DNA of 64,000 bases from Maridesulfovibrio hydrothermalis AM13 = DSM 14728 (GTDB taxonomy: Bacteria; Desulfobacterota; Desulfovibrionia; Desulfovibrionales; Desulfovibrionaceae). Shown one piece after another: positions 1 to 8,517 of this stretch. The position numbers and the translations under genes were made by a program. The stretch covers positions 3,071,370 through 3,135,369 of the forward strand of contig NC_020055.1 in NCBI RefSeq assembly GCF_000331025.1, read 5' to 3'. Numbering within the stretch: position 1 is the first letter of the stretch; each line of letters opens with the position of its first letter. The notes under the pieces were generated by a model. That model was not told where the DNA came from and ran no database searches. It was given only the letters and a program-made list of their open reading frames with translations.

Positions 1-307
1 CGAAAAAATAACCGGATTTATCTTTTTCAAAACGAATTTTATCAATAGCCTTGCGAATAAATAAAATTTTCGCGTCTTCGCCCTCAACTTCTCGAAGCTC
101 TTCACCAAGTGAAGAGGCAATCGTTTTGGTCGCAACTCTGATTTTAGCTTTCTGATCCTCAAGCATGACATTTTGAATTTCATCAACGCCATAATCTGCT
201 ATTTCGCGAATCTGATTTAAAAACATTGCTCCGCTAAAAAGCATAAACAGAACCATGAACACCAGAAGCAGATATACTCTGCCCCCGATTGATAAATTTT
301 TAAGCAT
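1..307 (-). CDS. Methyl-accepting chemotaxis protein, N-terminal part (cut by window edge)
   Basis: The reading frame opens at an ATG on the minus strand (305-307) and runs off the window after about 102 codons. Residues 10-30 form one hydrophobic membrane anchor. A periplasmic helix follows, then the sequence FEKDKSGYFF, which is typical of the start of the sCache_2 sensor fold of chemoreceptors. The missing part should hold the rest of the Cache domain, HAMP and the signalling hairpin. The other complete chemoreceptor in this window (42701-44833) has the same layout at its N-terminus. An sCache histidine kinase or diguanylate cyclase cannot be excluded, because the output domain is outside the window. 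Confidence 0.7.
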   Translation of the reverse strand, partial: MLKNLSIGGRVYLLLVFMVLFMLFSGAMFLNQIREIADYGVDEIQNVMLEDQKAKIRVATKTIASSLGEELREVEGEDAKILFIRKAIDKIRFEKDKSGYFF

Positions 308-519
308 GACACTCTCCCTGTGCGTACCCATTAAGTTTAAGTTGCATTCCTTAAACATTTTTTAATACGAATTAATGTAAGCTGAACGGCTCCATTATGC
401 CTAAAAGCGTAAAAGAAACCATACACATTTGTCAGACTATTAACAATAATTACCAATGATTTTACAGCACAATGCTCAAGCTTCGACTAAATTCAATATA
501 ACTTCTCAAAATCGCCCGT

Positions 520-560
520 TAAAAAGGCTTTTCCATCGGGCGAGCGAATGGAAAAGCCTT
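520..560 (-). terminator. Strong second hairpin downstream of the lactate operon
   Basis: Arms of 13 bp at 524-536 and 548-560 are perfectly complementary and begin with AAGGCTTTTCC. Read on the minus strand the stem is followed by a short T run, as in an intrinsic terminator. GCCCG at 514-518 could also pair with CGGGC at 537-541, inside the loop, so an alternative fold is possible. Confidence 0.65.
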
Positions 561-641
561 ATATTGCGCGGCAGGTAACCGGGGTTTTCAGTTGCGAGGT
601 GAAGGTTCCGGAACTTGGAGGCATATTTACATGCCGCAGTT

Positions 642-684
642 AAAACAATGTCCGGAGCCGGCAAACTATGGCCCCGGACATTGA
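642..684 (-). terminator. Intrinsic terminator of the lactate oxidation operon
   Basis: The arms CAATGTCCGG (646-655) and CCGGACATTG (674-683) pair perfectly. A further GGC/GCC pairing lies in the loop, and on the minus strand TTTT follows. It begins 11 bases after the stop codon of the last operon gene. Confidence 0.8.
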
Positions 685-694
685 GATTGACTGA

Positions 695-2851
695 TTATTT
701 CCTGCGTTCTGCCATAAGCTCTGCTATATGGCGAACCTCAAGATCCATGCCTTTCTTCTTAGCACCACCGCGAATCTGCATCACACAGCCCGGGCAGTCA
801 GTGAGCAGGATTTTAGCTCCGGTCTCTTCGGCATTCTTAACTTTATTGGAAAGAAGCTGTTCAGATATTTTAGGAAACTTAACAGAGTAAGTTCCACCAA
901 ATCCGCAACAAACTTCTTCTTCAGCACTTTCTTTGTAATCCAGACCAGCTTTAACCATTAGCTCTCTGGGAGCAGATTTAACATCCAGCCCACGGCAAAG
1001 ATGACAGGGAGCATGATAGGTAACCTTTTCACCTGCGGAATCAAGGAAATCGCTTTCTTCGACTCCAAGCACATCGTTCATGAAAGAGCTGTAGTCGATG
1101 ACTTTGTCAGCAAATTCCTGAACCTTGATGGCGTATTTTGGATCATGGCCAAGCATTTTCACATAGTTGTGTTTCAAGTGTGAAGCACAGGATGCACACA
1201 TGGTCAGAATATAATCGCAATCAGTTTCCTCGAATGCTTTCATATTCTGAATCGCGACATCTCTGCCGGCTTCTTTCTCACCCATCATCTGCAACGGCAG
1301 ACCGCAGCAGGACTGATCCATCGGATAAGAAAGTTCAACATCCATACCACGCATACTTTCAACGGTAGCCACTGACTGCTCAGGATAAACAAAGTCCTGA
1401 ACACAGCCTGAGAATATTGCTACCTTATGCTTGGGATTAGCGACCTTAGCCGGTTTAACTTTGGCCCACATATCCCTGAAAGGAACTTCTGCCACAACAG
1501 GCAGTGCGCGGAAATCATGATCGGGAACAAAAATCATAGGCAGATGACGCATAAAACCGTCTTTGCCCTTCACAGGCTTCTGGGCATGCTTGGCGATGCG
1601 CAGGAACTTGTGGAACAACTTGCGGTTCTTCATCATTTTAGCCAAAAACTGGGAATAGAGAGGATGGCCTTCTTCTTCCAGAATTCTAGCCTGAATATCT
1701 TTAATCAGACCGGGAAGATCAATTCCCCCGGCACAGATCTCCTTACAGGCACCACAGTTAATGCAGTTCTGAACAAGGTTTTTGGCCTTGTCGGTGCCAT
1801 GAAAGAAGTAAGTGAGAATGAGGCCGATAGCCCCAATGTATATATGGCCCATCTTGTGACCGCCAACCATGCGGTATACAGGACAGACGTTGGCACATGC
1901 ACCGCATCTTACGCAGCGCAGTACCTGGGAGAACACCGGATCCTTTGCGAGGGCGCGTCTTCCATTGTCCAAAAACACGAAGTGCACTTTCTTCCTGTCA
2001 TCCTCAGCCGCAGCGCACTCGTTGGACCCGGTGATCCAGGTAACATAGGAGGTGATAGCCTGCCCTGTAGCATTACGGGGCAAAGCTTTCAGCACGCGCA
2101 ATGCGTCGTGCAGTTTGTGGGTAAGCTTATCAAGACCCATCAGAGCAACATGTACTCTGGGCAGGGTGGTTACCAGACGGGCGTTACCTTCATTGGTAAC
2201 CAGACCGATGGAACCTGTTTCAGCGATAGCAAAGTTACCGCCGGAAACACCCATATCAGCTTCAACAAATTTCTGGCGAAGCTCACGGCGGGCAACCTTA
2301 ACGAGCTTCTGAATATCATCATCCTGTTTCTTTCCGGTCACGTCAGAGAAGAGATCGCTTACCTGATGACGGGAAAGGTGAATTGCAGGCATAACCATAT
2401 GGCTCGGCCCTTCGTGCCGAAGCTGAATAATCCATTCACCGAGGTCCGTTTCAATTACATTGTAATTAAGGTCTTCAAGATGATGATTAAGCAGAGTCTC
2501 TTCAGCAGTCATGGATTTAGACTTAACAATAGTCTTGCAGTTCTCATCCTTGGCAATCTGAGCGATAATTTCATTGGCTTCCTGCGCATCTTTGGCAAGA
2601 TGAACAACAGCCCCGCGCTTCTCAGCCTCTTCTTTGAACTTTGCATAAAGTTCATCAAGGTTGGCTGCGGCGCAGTCTTTAGCATCAGCAATATCTTGAA
2701 TAAGGGATTTATCATCCATTCCTTTGAACGCATTGGCACGGCTAGCACGGTAAGCGACAGCAAAATTATCCATTGCAGTTCTGAGGAAGTCGTTATCCAG
2801 TGATTCCCTGATTTCTTTTCTGTATTCTTTTAAATTTTTAGCGTCCTGCAT
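695..2851 (-). CDS. L-lactate dehydrogenase iron-sulfur protein, LutB-LutA-like fusion
   Basis: This 718-aa protein is the last gene of the lactate operon. Residues about 60-300 form a LUD domain with the AETGSIG and TLPRVHVAL motifs of LutB. Two ferredoxin-type clusters follow (CVRCGACANVCP and CINCGACKEIC). The C-terminal 270 residues carry two cysteine-rich CCG domains (SCCGLPLQ, CCGFGG), which in Bacillus form the separate LutA protein. It is therefore LutB with a LutA-like tail, close in layout to the product of DVU3033 in D. vulgaris. The likely role is oxidation of L-lactate to pyruvate together with LutC. Its ATG overlaps the LutC stop codon as TAATG, which indicates translational coupling. 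Confidence 0.9.
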   Translation of the reverse strand: MQDAKNLKEYRKEIRESLDNDFLRTAMDNFAVAYRASRANAFKGMDDKSLIQDIADAKDCAAANLDELYAKFKEEAEKRGAVVHLAKDAQEANEIIAQIAKDENCKTIVKSKSMTAEETLLNHHLEDLNYNVIETDLGEWIIQLRHEGPSHMVMPAIHLSRHQVSDLFSDVTGKKQDDDIQKLVKVARRELRQKFVEADMGVSGGNFAIAETGSIGLVTNEGNARLVTTLPRVHVALMGLDKLTHKLHDALRVLKALPRNATGQAITSYVTWITGSNECAAAEDDRKKVHFVFLDNGRRALAKDPVFSQVLRCVRCGACANVCPVYRMVGGHKMGHIYIGAIGLILTYFFHGTDKAKNLVQNCINCGACKEICAGGIDLPGLIKDIQARILEEEGHPLYSQFLAKMMKNRKLFHKFLRIAKHAQKPVKGKDGFMRHLPMIFVPDHDFRALPVVAEVPFRDMWAKVKPAKVANPKHKVAIFSGCVQDFVYPEQSVATVESMRGMDVELSYPMDQSCCGLPLQMMGEKEAGRDVAIQNMKAFEETDCDYILTMCASCASHLKHNYVKMLGHDPKYAIKVQEFADKVIDYSSFMNDVLGVEESDFLDSAGEKVTYHAPCHLCRGLDVKSAPRELMVKAGLDYKESAEEEVCCGFGGTYSVKFPKISEQLLSNKVKNAEETGAKILLTDCPGCVMQIRGGAKKKGMDLEVRHIAELMAERRK

Positions 2852-3477
2852 TATGCGTCCTCCAGAAGAAGAATATGAAGTTCAAGCGGACCGTGAACGC
2901 CGATTGCAAGTACACGCTCAATGTCAGCTGTACGGCTTGGTCCGGTGATGAATGCTGTGTAGTCGCCTTGCATCATGTTTCCTTCCATCCATGATTCCAG
3001 ATCGTATGAATTATCCACGATTCTGGACTTAGGGAGAACCGCCACATGAACTTCACTGATCATGGTGGCAAGTCTCAACTCTTCGCCGGGACATTTAAGG
3101 ACGAGAGATCCAGTTTCCGCAATGCCGTAATCTGCATAAGTGAAACCGATATCGATACCACCTAAGTGGTTGCGAACGCTGTCTTTGAGGAGGGTAAATC
3201 CGTTTTCTTCACACTGTTTTTCAAGTGCGGCAAATTCATCTTCTGCAAGAGCTGGAGCAGAAATGGTTTTACCGACCTTAGTTGCACAAAGGGCGTCAGC
3301 TTTATTTGAAAGCCCTTCTTCACAACCTGAAACAAGCAATTTACAAGCTTCTTTTTTCCCGCAGAGATCCATCGTGTACTTGATAGCTTCGTCCAGAGAA
3401 GAAATCTCTGTAACAACAGCAGATACAAGCTCAGCCTTATCTGTGAACAGTTTCAAACTTTCAGCTTTGACTGTCAT
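2851..3477 (-). CDS. lutC: LutC-like LUD domain protein, lactate utilization
   Basis: The protein is 208 aa and consists of one LUD domain; AETGSLVL and ISEVHVAVLP are its recognisable core motifs. I chose the ATG at 3475-3477 because a GGGGGA ribosome-binding site lies just upstream. An upstream GTG at 3504 would leave that site inside the gene. LutC is a small partner of LutB in the non-flavin L-lactate oxidation complex of Bacillus, and homologues sit at this operon position in Desulfovibrio. The stop overlaps the lutB start by one base. The 220-bp gap to ackA upstream holds a strong hairpin. Confidence 0.85.
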   Translation of the reverse strand: MTVKAESLKLFTDKAELVSAVVTEISSLDEAIKYTMDLCGKKEACKLLVSGCEEGLSNKADALCATKVGKTISAPALAEDEFAALEKQCEENGFTLLKDSVRNHLGGIDIGFTYADYGIAETGSLVLKCPGEELRLATMISEVHVAVLPKSRIVDNSYDLESWMEGNMMQGDYTAFITGPSRTADIERVLAIGVHGPLELHILLLEDA

Positions 3478-3649
3478 TTTTCCCCCGATTGAATGAGTAA
3501 TCACTTACGTGATTGCCGTTATTAACCCCGTCGATCACCGTAAATTCCCTTCCACAAGAATTTCGCGATGTCAGCCTCTTCCTAAAAGCTGATGCGGGCC
3601 GTTTCCTTCAGGGCCGTTCCGCAAAGGAGCGACCATTACCATCCTTGTA

Positions 3650-3682
3650 ATCCGGGTGAAGGCTTCCATCCTTCACCCGGAT
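3650..3682 (-). other. Intra-operon hairpin after ackA
   Basis: The 13-bp arms ATCCGGGTGAAGG (3650-3662) and CCTTCACCCGGAT (3670-3682) are perfect complements with a 7-base loop. No T run follows on the minus strand, so an RNA stability or processing element fits better than a full terminator. Confidence 0.7.
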
Positions 3683-3698
3683 AATATTTCAACAAATA

Positions 3699-4892
3699 CT
3701 ATTTCAGTCCAAGAACCGCTACAGTATCATTTGCAATTTCAAGTTCTTCATTAGTTGCGATAATGGCAACCTTTACATCAGCATCGTCATCACTGATATA
3801 AGAAGGAGTTCTATCCCAGTTCAAGTTTTTCTCTTGATTAATCGTGATGCCGAAGTTTTCAAGCCCGGAAAGAGACCTTGCACGGTACTCCGGATCATTT
3901 TCGCCGATTCCGGCAGTGAATACTATAGCATCAACACGTCCCAGTTCAAATGCATAAGAACCGATAAACTGACGAACCCGATGACAAGCCATATCCAGAG
4001 CCAGCTCTGCACGTTTATCACCTTTCTCAATACGGGCATGAATATCACGCAGATCGTTAGAACCGCAGATACCTTTAAGCCCGCTCTCATGAGTAAGCGT
4101 GGAAACTACTTCAGCAGCAGACTGATCCTTTCTTTCAGCGATAAAGCCAACAATTGCAGGGTCGATATCGCCGCAGCGTGTTCCCATAATAATGCCGCCC
4201 AGAGGGGTCAGGCCCATGGAAGTGTCGTAGCATTTTCCATTCTTTACAGCAGAGATGGAAGCACCGTTGCCGAGGTGAACAGTTATGATATTACACTCTT
4301 CAAGAGGTTTACCCATCAGTTTAGCGGTTTCACGGGCCACATATTTATGGGATGTGCCATGCATGCCGTATTTTCTGATGCCGTACTCTTCATAGTATTC
4401 GTATGGAATACCATACATGTAGGCTTTAGGCTCCATAGTCTGGTGAAAAGAGGTATCGAAAACAGCAACCTGTCTTACACCGGGAAAAAGTTCCATTGCT
4501 GTTTCAATGCCGGTAACGTGACCGGGGTTGTGCAGTGGAGCTAGAGGAATACAATCCTTGATTCCTTTCAAAACTTTCTCGTTGATTTCAACAGGTTCAA
4601 AGAAAAGTTCACCACCGTGAACGACTCTGTGACCGATAGCTGCAATCTCAGATTTATCTTTAACTACGCCCTTAGCGTCATCGGTCAGCAGATTAATAAT
4701 CTCAACCATACCCTCTCTATGTGTAGGGAAAGGCTGCTCAATAACTTCTTTGGTATCGGTTTTATAGGTAAGTTTACCCATTTCTTCGCCGATACGCTCA
4801 ACAATACCGGAAGCGAGATCATCACCGGAAGTCATATCAAGAAGCTGGTATTTAATTGATGAACTTCCTGCATTAATTACTAATACTTTCAT
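3699..4892 (-). CDS. ackA: Acetate kinase
   Basis: The 397-aa protein has the full acetokinase length. It shows the N-terminal phosphate loop NAGSSSIKY, the HRVVHGG motif, HLGNGAS, and GGIIMGTRCGDIDP around the catalytic arginine. It converts acetyl phosphate plus ADP to acetate plus ATP, the substrate-level ATP step of incomplete lactate oxidation. Its start codon directly abuts the stop of pta, so the two enzymes of the pathway are tightly coupled. Confidence 0.97.
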   Translation of the reverse strand: MKVLVINAGSSSIKYQLLDMTSGDDLASGIVERIGEEMGKLTYKTDTKEVIEQPFPTHREGMVEIINLLTDDAKGVVKDKSEIAAIGHRVVHGGELFFEPVEINEKVLKGIKDCIPLAPLHNPGHVTGIETAMELFPGVRQVAVFDTSFHQTMEPKAYMYGIPYEYYEEYGIRKYGMHGTSHKYVARETAKLMGKPLEECNIITVHLGNGASISAVKNGKCYDTSMGLTPLGGIIMGTRCGDIDPAIVGFIAERKDQSAAEVVSTLTHESGLKGICGSNDLRDIHARIEKGDKRAELALDMACHRVRQFIGSYAFELGRVDAIVFTAGIGENDPEYRARSLSGLENFGITINQEKNLNWDRTPSYISDDDADVKVAIIATNEELEIANDTVAVLGLK

Positions 4893-7010
4893 TTAAATAA
4901 GTCCTTTTTCCGCTTGAGCCTGAATTGCGGTAATAGCAACAGTGTTAACAATATCTGGAACAGTACAGCCTCTGGAAAGGTCATTAACAGGCTTATTAAG
5001 ACCCTGAAGAACCGGGCCGATTGCCACAGACTGTTCCGCAGAACGCTGTACAGCTTTGTATGTATTATTACCAGTATTAAGATCAGGGAAAATAAAAACG
5101 GTGGCCCGTCCGGCAACCTGACTGTCAGGCAGTTTGGTTTTGGCAACGGAAGGATCAATTGCAGCGTCATACTGCAAAGGCCCTTCAATGAGCAGTTCCG
5201 GAGCACGTTCTTTAGCGATGCGCGCGGCCTCTTTCACCTTTTCGACATCAGCCCCTTTACCGGACTGTCCTGTTGAGTAGGACAGAAGCGCCACGCGAGG
5301 CTCAACACCGAAGATCTTTGCAGTCTGGGCGGAGCTTAATGCGATTTCAGCAAGCTGCTCAGCATTCGGATTGGGGTTGACAGCACAGTCACCGAAAACA
5401 AGGATACGATCCTTGAGGCACATCAGGAATACACTGGAAACAATGGATGCTGTGGGCTTGGTCTTGATGAACTCAAAAGCAGGACGAATGGTCTGCTGAG
5501 TTGTGGTGACAGAACCGGAAACCATACCATCCGCATGACCTTTATAAACCATCATGGATGCAAAATAAGTGGGATCCATCATTCTGTCTTTAGCATCAGA
5601 CATGCGGATACCCTTATGCTCACGGAGCTTAAAGTAGGTTTCACAATAATCGTCGAATTCAGGAGAAGCGACGGGGTCCATGATTCTTACATCATGCATA
5701 TCAAGTCCGAGTGAAGAAACCTTAACTCCGACTTCATCGCCTTTACCGAGTAGAATGATGTCTGCAACTCCGCGACGGGTAAGCATATCTGCTGCGCGCA
5801 ACACTCTTTCGCTGGTTCCTTCAGGCAGTACGATAGTCTGCTTGTTGGCTTTAGCTTTCTGTACGAGTTTATACTCAAACATCTTAGGAGTAACTTTAAT
5901 GGACTTGCTGGTGACCAGCCTGTGTCTCAGTTCATTAATATTAACGTGAGATTCAAATGTCCCGAGAGCAGATGCGGTTTTGCGCTGATCTTCAGGATCG
6001 ATTCTTCCGTAAAGTTCACTCAGAAGCTGAGTGGTACGGTAGGTGTTTGTATCAACGGAAAGAATCGGAATAGGCACACCGGTCCACCCTTCAATAAGCC
6101 TGTGGACGCTGGCACTGGGTTGCAGTCCACCGGTCAGGAGGATACCGGAAATGTCAGGAAAGGAACTGGACAATCTGGAAGCAAGGCTGCTCAAAATAAT
6201 ATCGGAGCGGTCACCGGGGGTGATAATAAGGCTTGCTGTCTCAATATATTCAAGGAAATTTCCAATACGCATAGCTGCGATAACATAGTCATCAACGAGG
6301 GTATCAAGTCTTCCGTGCCCGTAAAGGACAGAAGCATCGAGCCATTTACGCACATCGTTCATGCTGGGATTACCCAGTGATTCATCTTCGGCAATGCCAT
6401 ATACGAGGAGATCTTCGGTGCATCTGGCTTTACACTTGATACTGGAAAGAATCCCATCCATTTCGGCTTTAGATGCGGTAATTCTGTTGATGATAGCAGC
6501 AACAGTGTCCACACCTTTATCTTCGAGTGCATCTATAACAAGCTGAGTAGAGGCTATAATATCTTCAGAGGTCTTTCCACGCCCGTTGGCAACGAGGAGA
6601 ACCGGACAACTGAGGTTTGCGGCAATTTCAGCATTGATATCGAACTCGAAGTTCTGATCTTTTCCCTGAAAATCTGTTCCTTCACAGAGAACGAAATCGT
6701 ATTTCTCTTCAAGCTGGCTGTACTTGTTGAGAATATTTTCCAGCAGCAGTGAATGTTTGCCGCTGTTGATCAGCTCCCTTGCTTCTTTTAAGGTGTAAGC
6801 ATAGGTGTCCTCATAATTAATGTCCAGATTGAAGTAACTCATGATCAGGTTGATATCGTGATCGCGGGAACCGGTCTGGTTGTCATTAATAATGGGTCGG
6901 AAGATGGCTACGTGCTGCAGATCTCTGAGCAGCAACTGCATCACGCCCAGAGCTATTGCAGATTTTCCGCTCTTCTCTTCTGTGGCTGTGATGTATAGAT
7001 TCTTGGACAC
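4893..7010 (-). CDS. pta: Phosphate acetyltransferase (long form)
   Basis: The protein is about 705 aa. A P-loop NTPase-like N-terminus resembles dethiobiotin synthetase (ATEEKSGKSAIALG), a DRTGG-type middle domain follows, and the C-terminal 330 residues are the catalytic PTA domain (IVLPEGTSERVLRAAD, GMVSGS, FPDLNTGN). It converts acetyl-CoA and phosphate to acetyl phosphate. I place the start at the GTG at 7008-7010 because AGGAG lies 9 bases upstream; the longer frame to 7076 would bury that site. A candidate promoter (TTGGAA, 18 bases, TAGGAT) is visible between the preceding hairpin and this start, but it is weak. Confidence 0.93.
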   Translation of the reverse strand: MSKNLYITATEEKSGKSAIALGVMQLLLRDLQHVAIFRPIINDNQTGSRDHDINLIMSYFNLDINYEDTYAYTLKEARELINSGKHSLLLENILNKYSQLEEKYDFVLCEGTDFQGKDQNFEFDINAEIAANLSCPVLLVANGRGKTSEDIIASTQLVIDALEDKGVDTVAAIINRITASKAEMDGILSSIKCKARCTEDLLVYGIAEDESLGNPSMNDVRKWLDASVLYGHGRLDTLVDDYVIAAMRIGNFLEYIETASLIITPGDRSDIILSSLASRLSSSFPDISGILLTGGLQPSASVHRLIEGWTGVPIPILSVDTNTYRTTQLLSELYGRIDPEDQRKTASALGTFESHVNINELRHRLVTSKSIKVTPKMFEYKLVQKAKANKQTIVLPEGTSERVLRAADMLTRRGVADIILLGKGDEVGVKVSSLGLDMHDVRIMDPVASPEFDDYCETYFKLREHKGIRMSDAKDRMMDPTYFASMMVYKGHADGMVSGSVTTTQQTIRPAFEFIKTKPTASIVSSVFLMCLKDRILVFGDCAVNPNPNAEQLAEIALSSAQTAKIFGVEPRVALLSYSTGQSGKGADVEKVKEAARIAKERAPELLIEGPLQYDAAIDPSVAKTKLPDSQVAGRATVFIFPDLNTGNNTYKAVQRSAEQSVAIGPVLQGLNKPVNDLSRGCTVPDIVNTVAITAIQAQAEKGLI

Positions 7011-7174
7011 TGGGATTATCTCCTGTGTAATGCGTGAACGGCTGGAAGATTCAGAGCCGCAAAATGAATTGTTCACGCAATGTCATGTAATGAGAAACGG
7101 GCCGGATGTAACTTGAACTATCCTACAAACCCATGAAAACTTTTTCCAACCATCCCTATAAAAACGGTTTTTGT

Positions 7175-7213
7175 AAAAGTAGTCCAGAATGAAATCCATT
7201 CTGGACTACTTTT
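7175..7213 (-). terminator. Intra-operon hairpin before pta, possible attenuator
   Basis: A very strong stem lies between the D-lactate dehydrogenase Fe-S gene and pta. The core arms GTAGTCCAGAATG (7179-7191) and CATTCTGGACTAC (7197-7209) extend by an AAAA/TTTT pairing. TTTTA follows on the minus strand, and a longer T run follows on the plus strand. It could partly terminate transcription inside the operon. Confidence 0.75.
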
Positions 7214-7220
7214 TTTATAA

Positions 7221-8513
7221 CTACTTAAGAGAATCAGCGTAGATTTCGAGTACGTGCTTCACTTCAACCCCGCCGCCGGACTGGGAAAGCATGTCGCCGA
7301 GCTGCATCATACATGCAGGACAAGCGGTTGCCGCCACTTCTGCACCGACTGCGCGGACGTTGTCTTTTTTACGTTCACCGATCTTTTTGGACAGATCGTA
7401 ATGGTAAAGGTTGAAACTACCACCGCTGCCGCAGCAACGGTTGGCTTCGTTCATTTCTTTGAACTCGTAATCAGCGTTCTTCTTTAAAAGAGTACGAGGC
7501 TGAGCTGTTACGCCAAGCGATTTAGAAAGATGGCAAGGATCGTGATAAGTCACAACTTTACCGCCCTTCTTAGATTCGACAGCTTTAACACCAACGATAT
7601 CAACGAGGAATGCAGTGATATCCATAGTCTTATCTGCGATATCCTTAACTTTTTCGATGAAGATAGGATCTTCGTCTTCAATCATCTTAAGCCATATTTC
7701 GTGGATGGTGGCGGTGCAGGTTGCGCACGGTGTCACCAGATAATCAAAAGAGCCGTCTTCAAAAGCTTTGATATTCTGCTTCATAAGCGTCACGAAAGTA
7801 TCGGCATCACCGGAAGCAAGTGTGGGGATACCGCAACAAGCCTGTCCTTTGGGCAGGAATACACCTACGCCGTGATGTTCGAAAATTTTCATGGCTGCAT
7901 GTCCCACTTTGGGGAACATTTTATCAACAACGCATCCGGGGAAAAAAGCAACCTTAAGCCCGCTTAATCCACGCGGACTGTCCACTTGCGGATAATCTTT
8001 ACGGAAAGGACGCGTTGTCAGCGGCATGAAATGACGCTTACCAAGCAATGGATTCAGCATGGCACAACTTGCGGTTCCGGCAGCCTGATCGGCCTCGCGG
8101 GCAAACGGACCCTGAAACTTGGCACTCATATCAGTCAAGAAGTTGAACAATTTAGGACGATTAAGAAGTCCTTTAAAGATCAGCTTTTTGGCTGGAGAAA
8201 GTCCTTTATAGGAAGTAACGATAACACGGGCTTTAATAAAAATGTCCATGATCTTTACGCCGCTGGGACAATTTACAGCACAGGAACCGCAAAGGAGACA
8301 TCTATTAAGCTTATCGTTAACCTGATCTGCATCTGTAACCATTTCATGGGCGAGTTTCTCTAGAAGAGCAATCTTGCCGCGGGTCACATCTGCTTCCTGC
8401 ATGGTTTCAGCAAAGACAGGACAGACAGCCTGACACATACCGCACTTCATACAGGCGACCATCTGGTCGTCAAGCTCCATAAGACTTTGAGCTAATTTAC
8501 TAAGATCGTTCAT
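7221..8513 (-). CDS. D-lactate dehydrogenase, iron-sulfur subunit (GlcF-like)
   Basis: The protein is 430 aa from the ATG at 8511-8513, chosen because GGAGAG lies 7 bases upstream. Two 4Fe-4S motifs occur near the N-terminus (CMKCGMCQAVCP and CLLCGSCAVNCP). Two CCG domains follow (FFPGCVVDK with QACCGIP, and RCCGSGGSFN with ACPACMMQL). This is the GlcF / heterodisulfide-reductase-D-like electron-transfer subunit that accepts electrons from the FAD subunit encoded just upstream. It corresponds in order and type to the second subunit of the D-lactate dehydrogenase in the D. vulgaris operon. The electron acceptor cannot be told from sequence. Confidence 0.92.
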   Translation of the reverse strand: MNDLSKLAQSLMELDDQMVACMKCGMCQAVCPVFAETMQEADVTRGKIALLEKLAHEMVTDADQVNDKLNRCLLCGSCAVNCPSGVKIMDIFIKARVIVTSYKGLSPAKKLIFKGLLNRPKLFNFLTDMSAKFQGPFAREADQAAGTASCAMLNPLLGKRHFMPLTTRPFRKDYPQVDSPRGLSGLKVAFFPGCVVDKMFPKVGHAAMKIFEHHGVGVFLPKGQACCGIPTLASGDADTFVTLMKQNIKAFEDGSFDYLVTPCATCTATIHEIWLKMIEDEDPIFIEKVKDIADKTMDITAFLVDIVGVKAVESKKGGKVVTYHDPCHLSKSLGVTAQPRTLLKKNADYEFKEMNEANRCCGSGGSFNLYHYDLSKKIGERKKDNVRAVGAEVAATACPACMMQLGDMLSQSGGGVEVKHVLEIYADSLK

Positions 8514-8517
8514 CTGA

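Larger units (their letters stand above)
308..694. other. Gene-free interval between lutB-like gene and chemoreceptor
   Basis: No coding region is supported here. The interval holds two strong inverted repeats that end the upstream lactate operon (listed separately at 642-684 and 520-560). It must also hold the promoter of the minus-strand chemoreceptor, but I do not recognise a clear promoter motif. Confidence 0.5.

Noticed and set aside
1427-2803. 458-codon open frame on the plus strand
   Set aside because: It lies fully antisense to the LutB-like gene, whose domains and cysteine motifs are unmistakable. The product resembles no family; it is a frame shadow.
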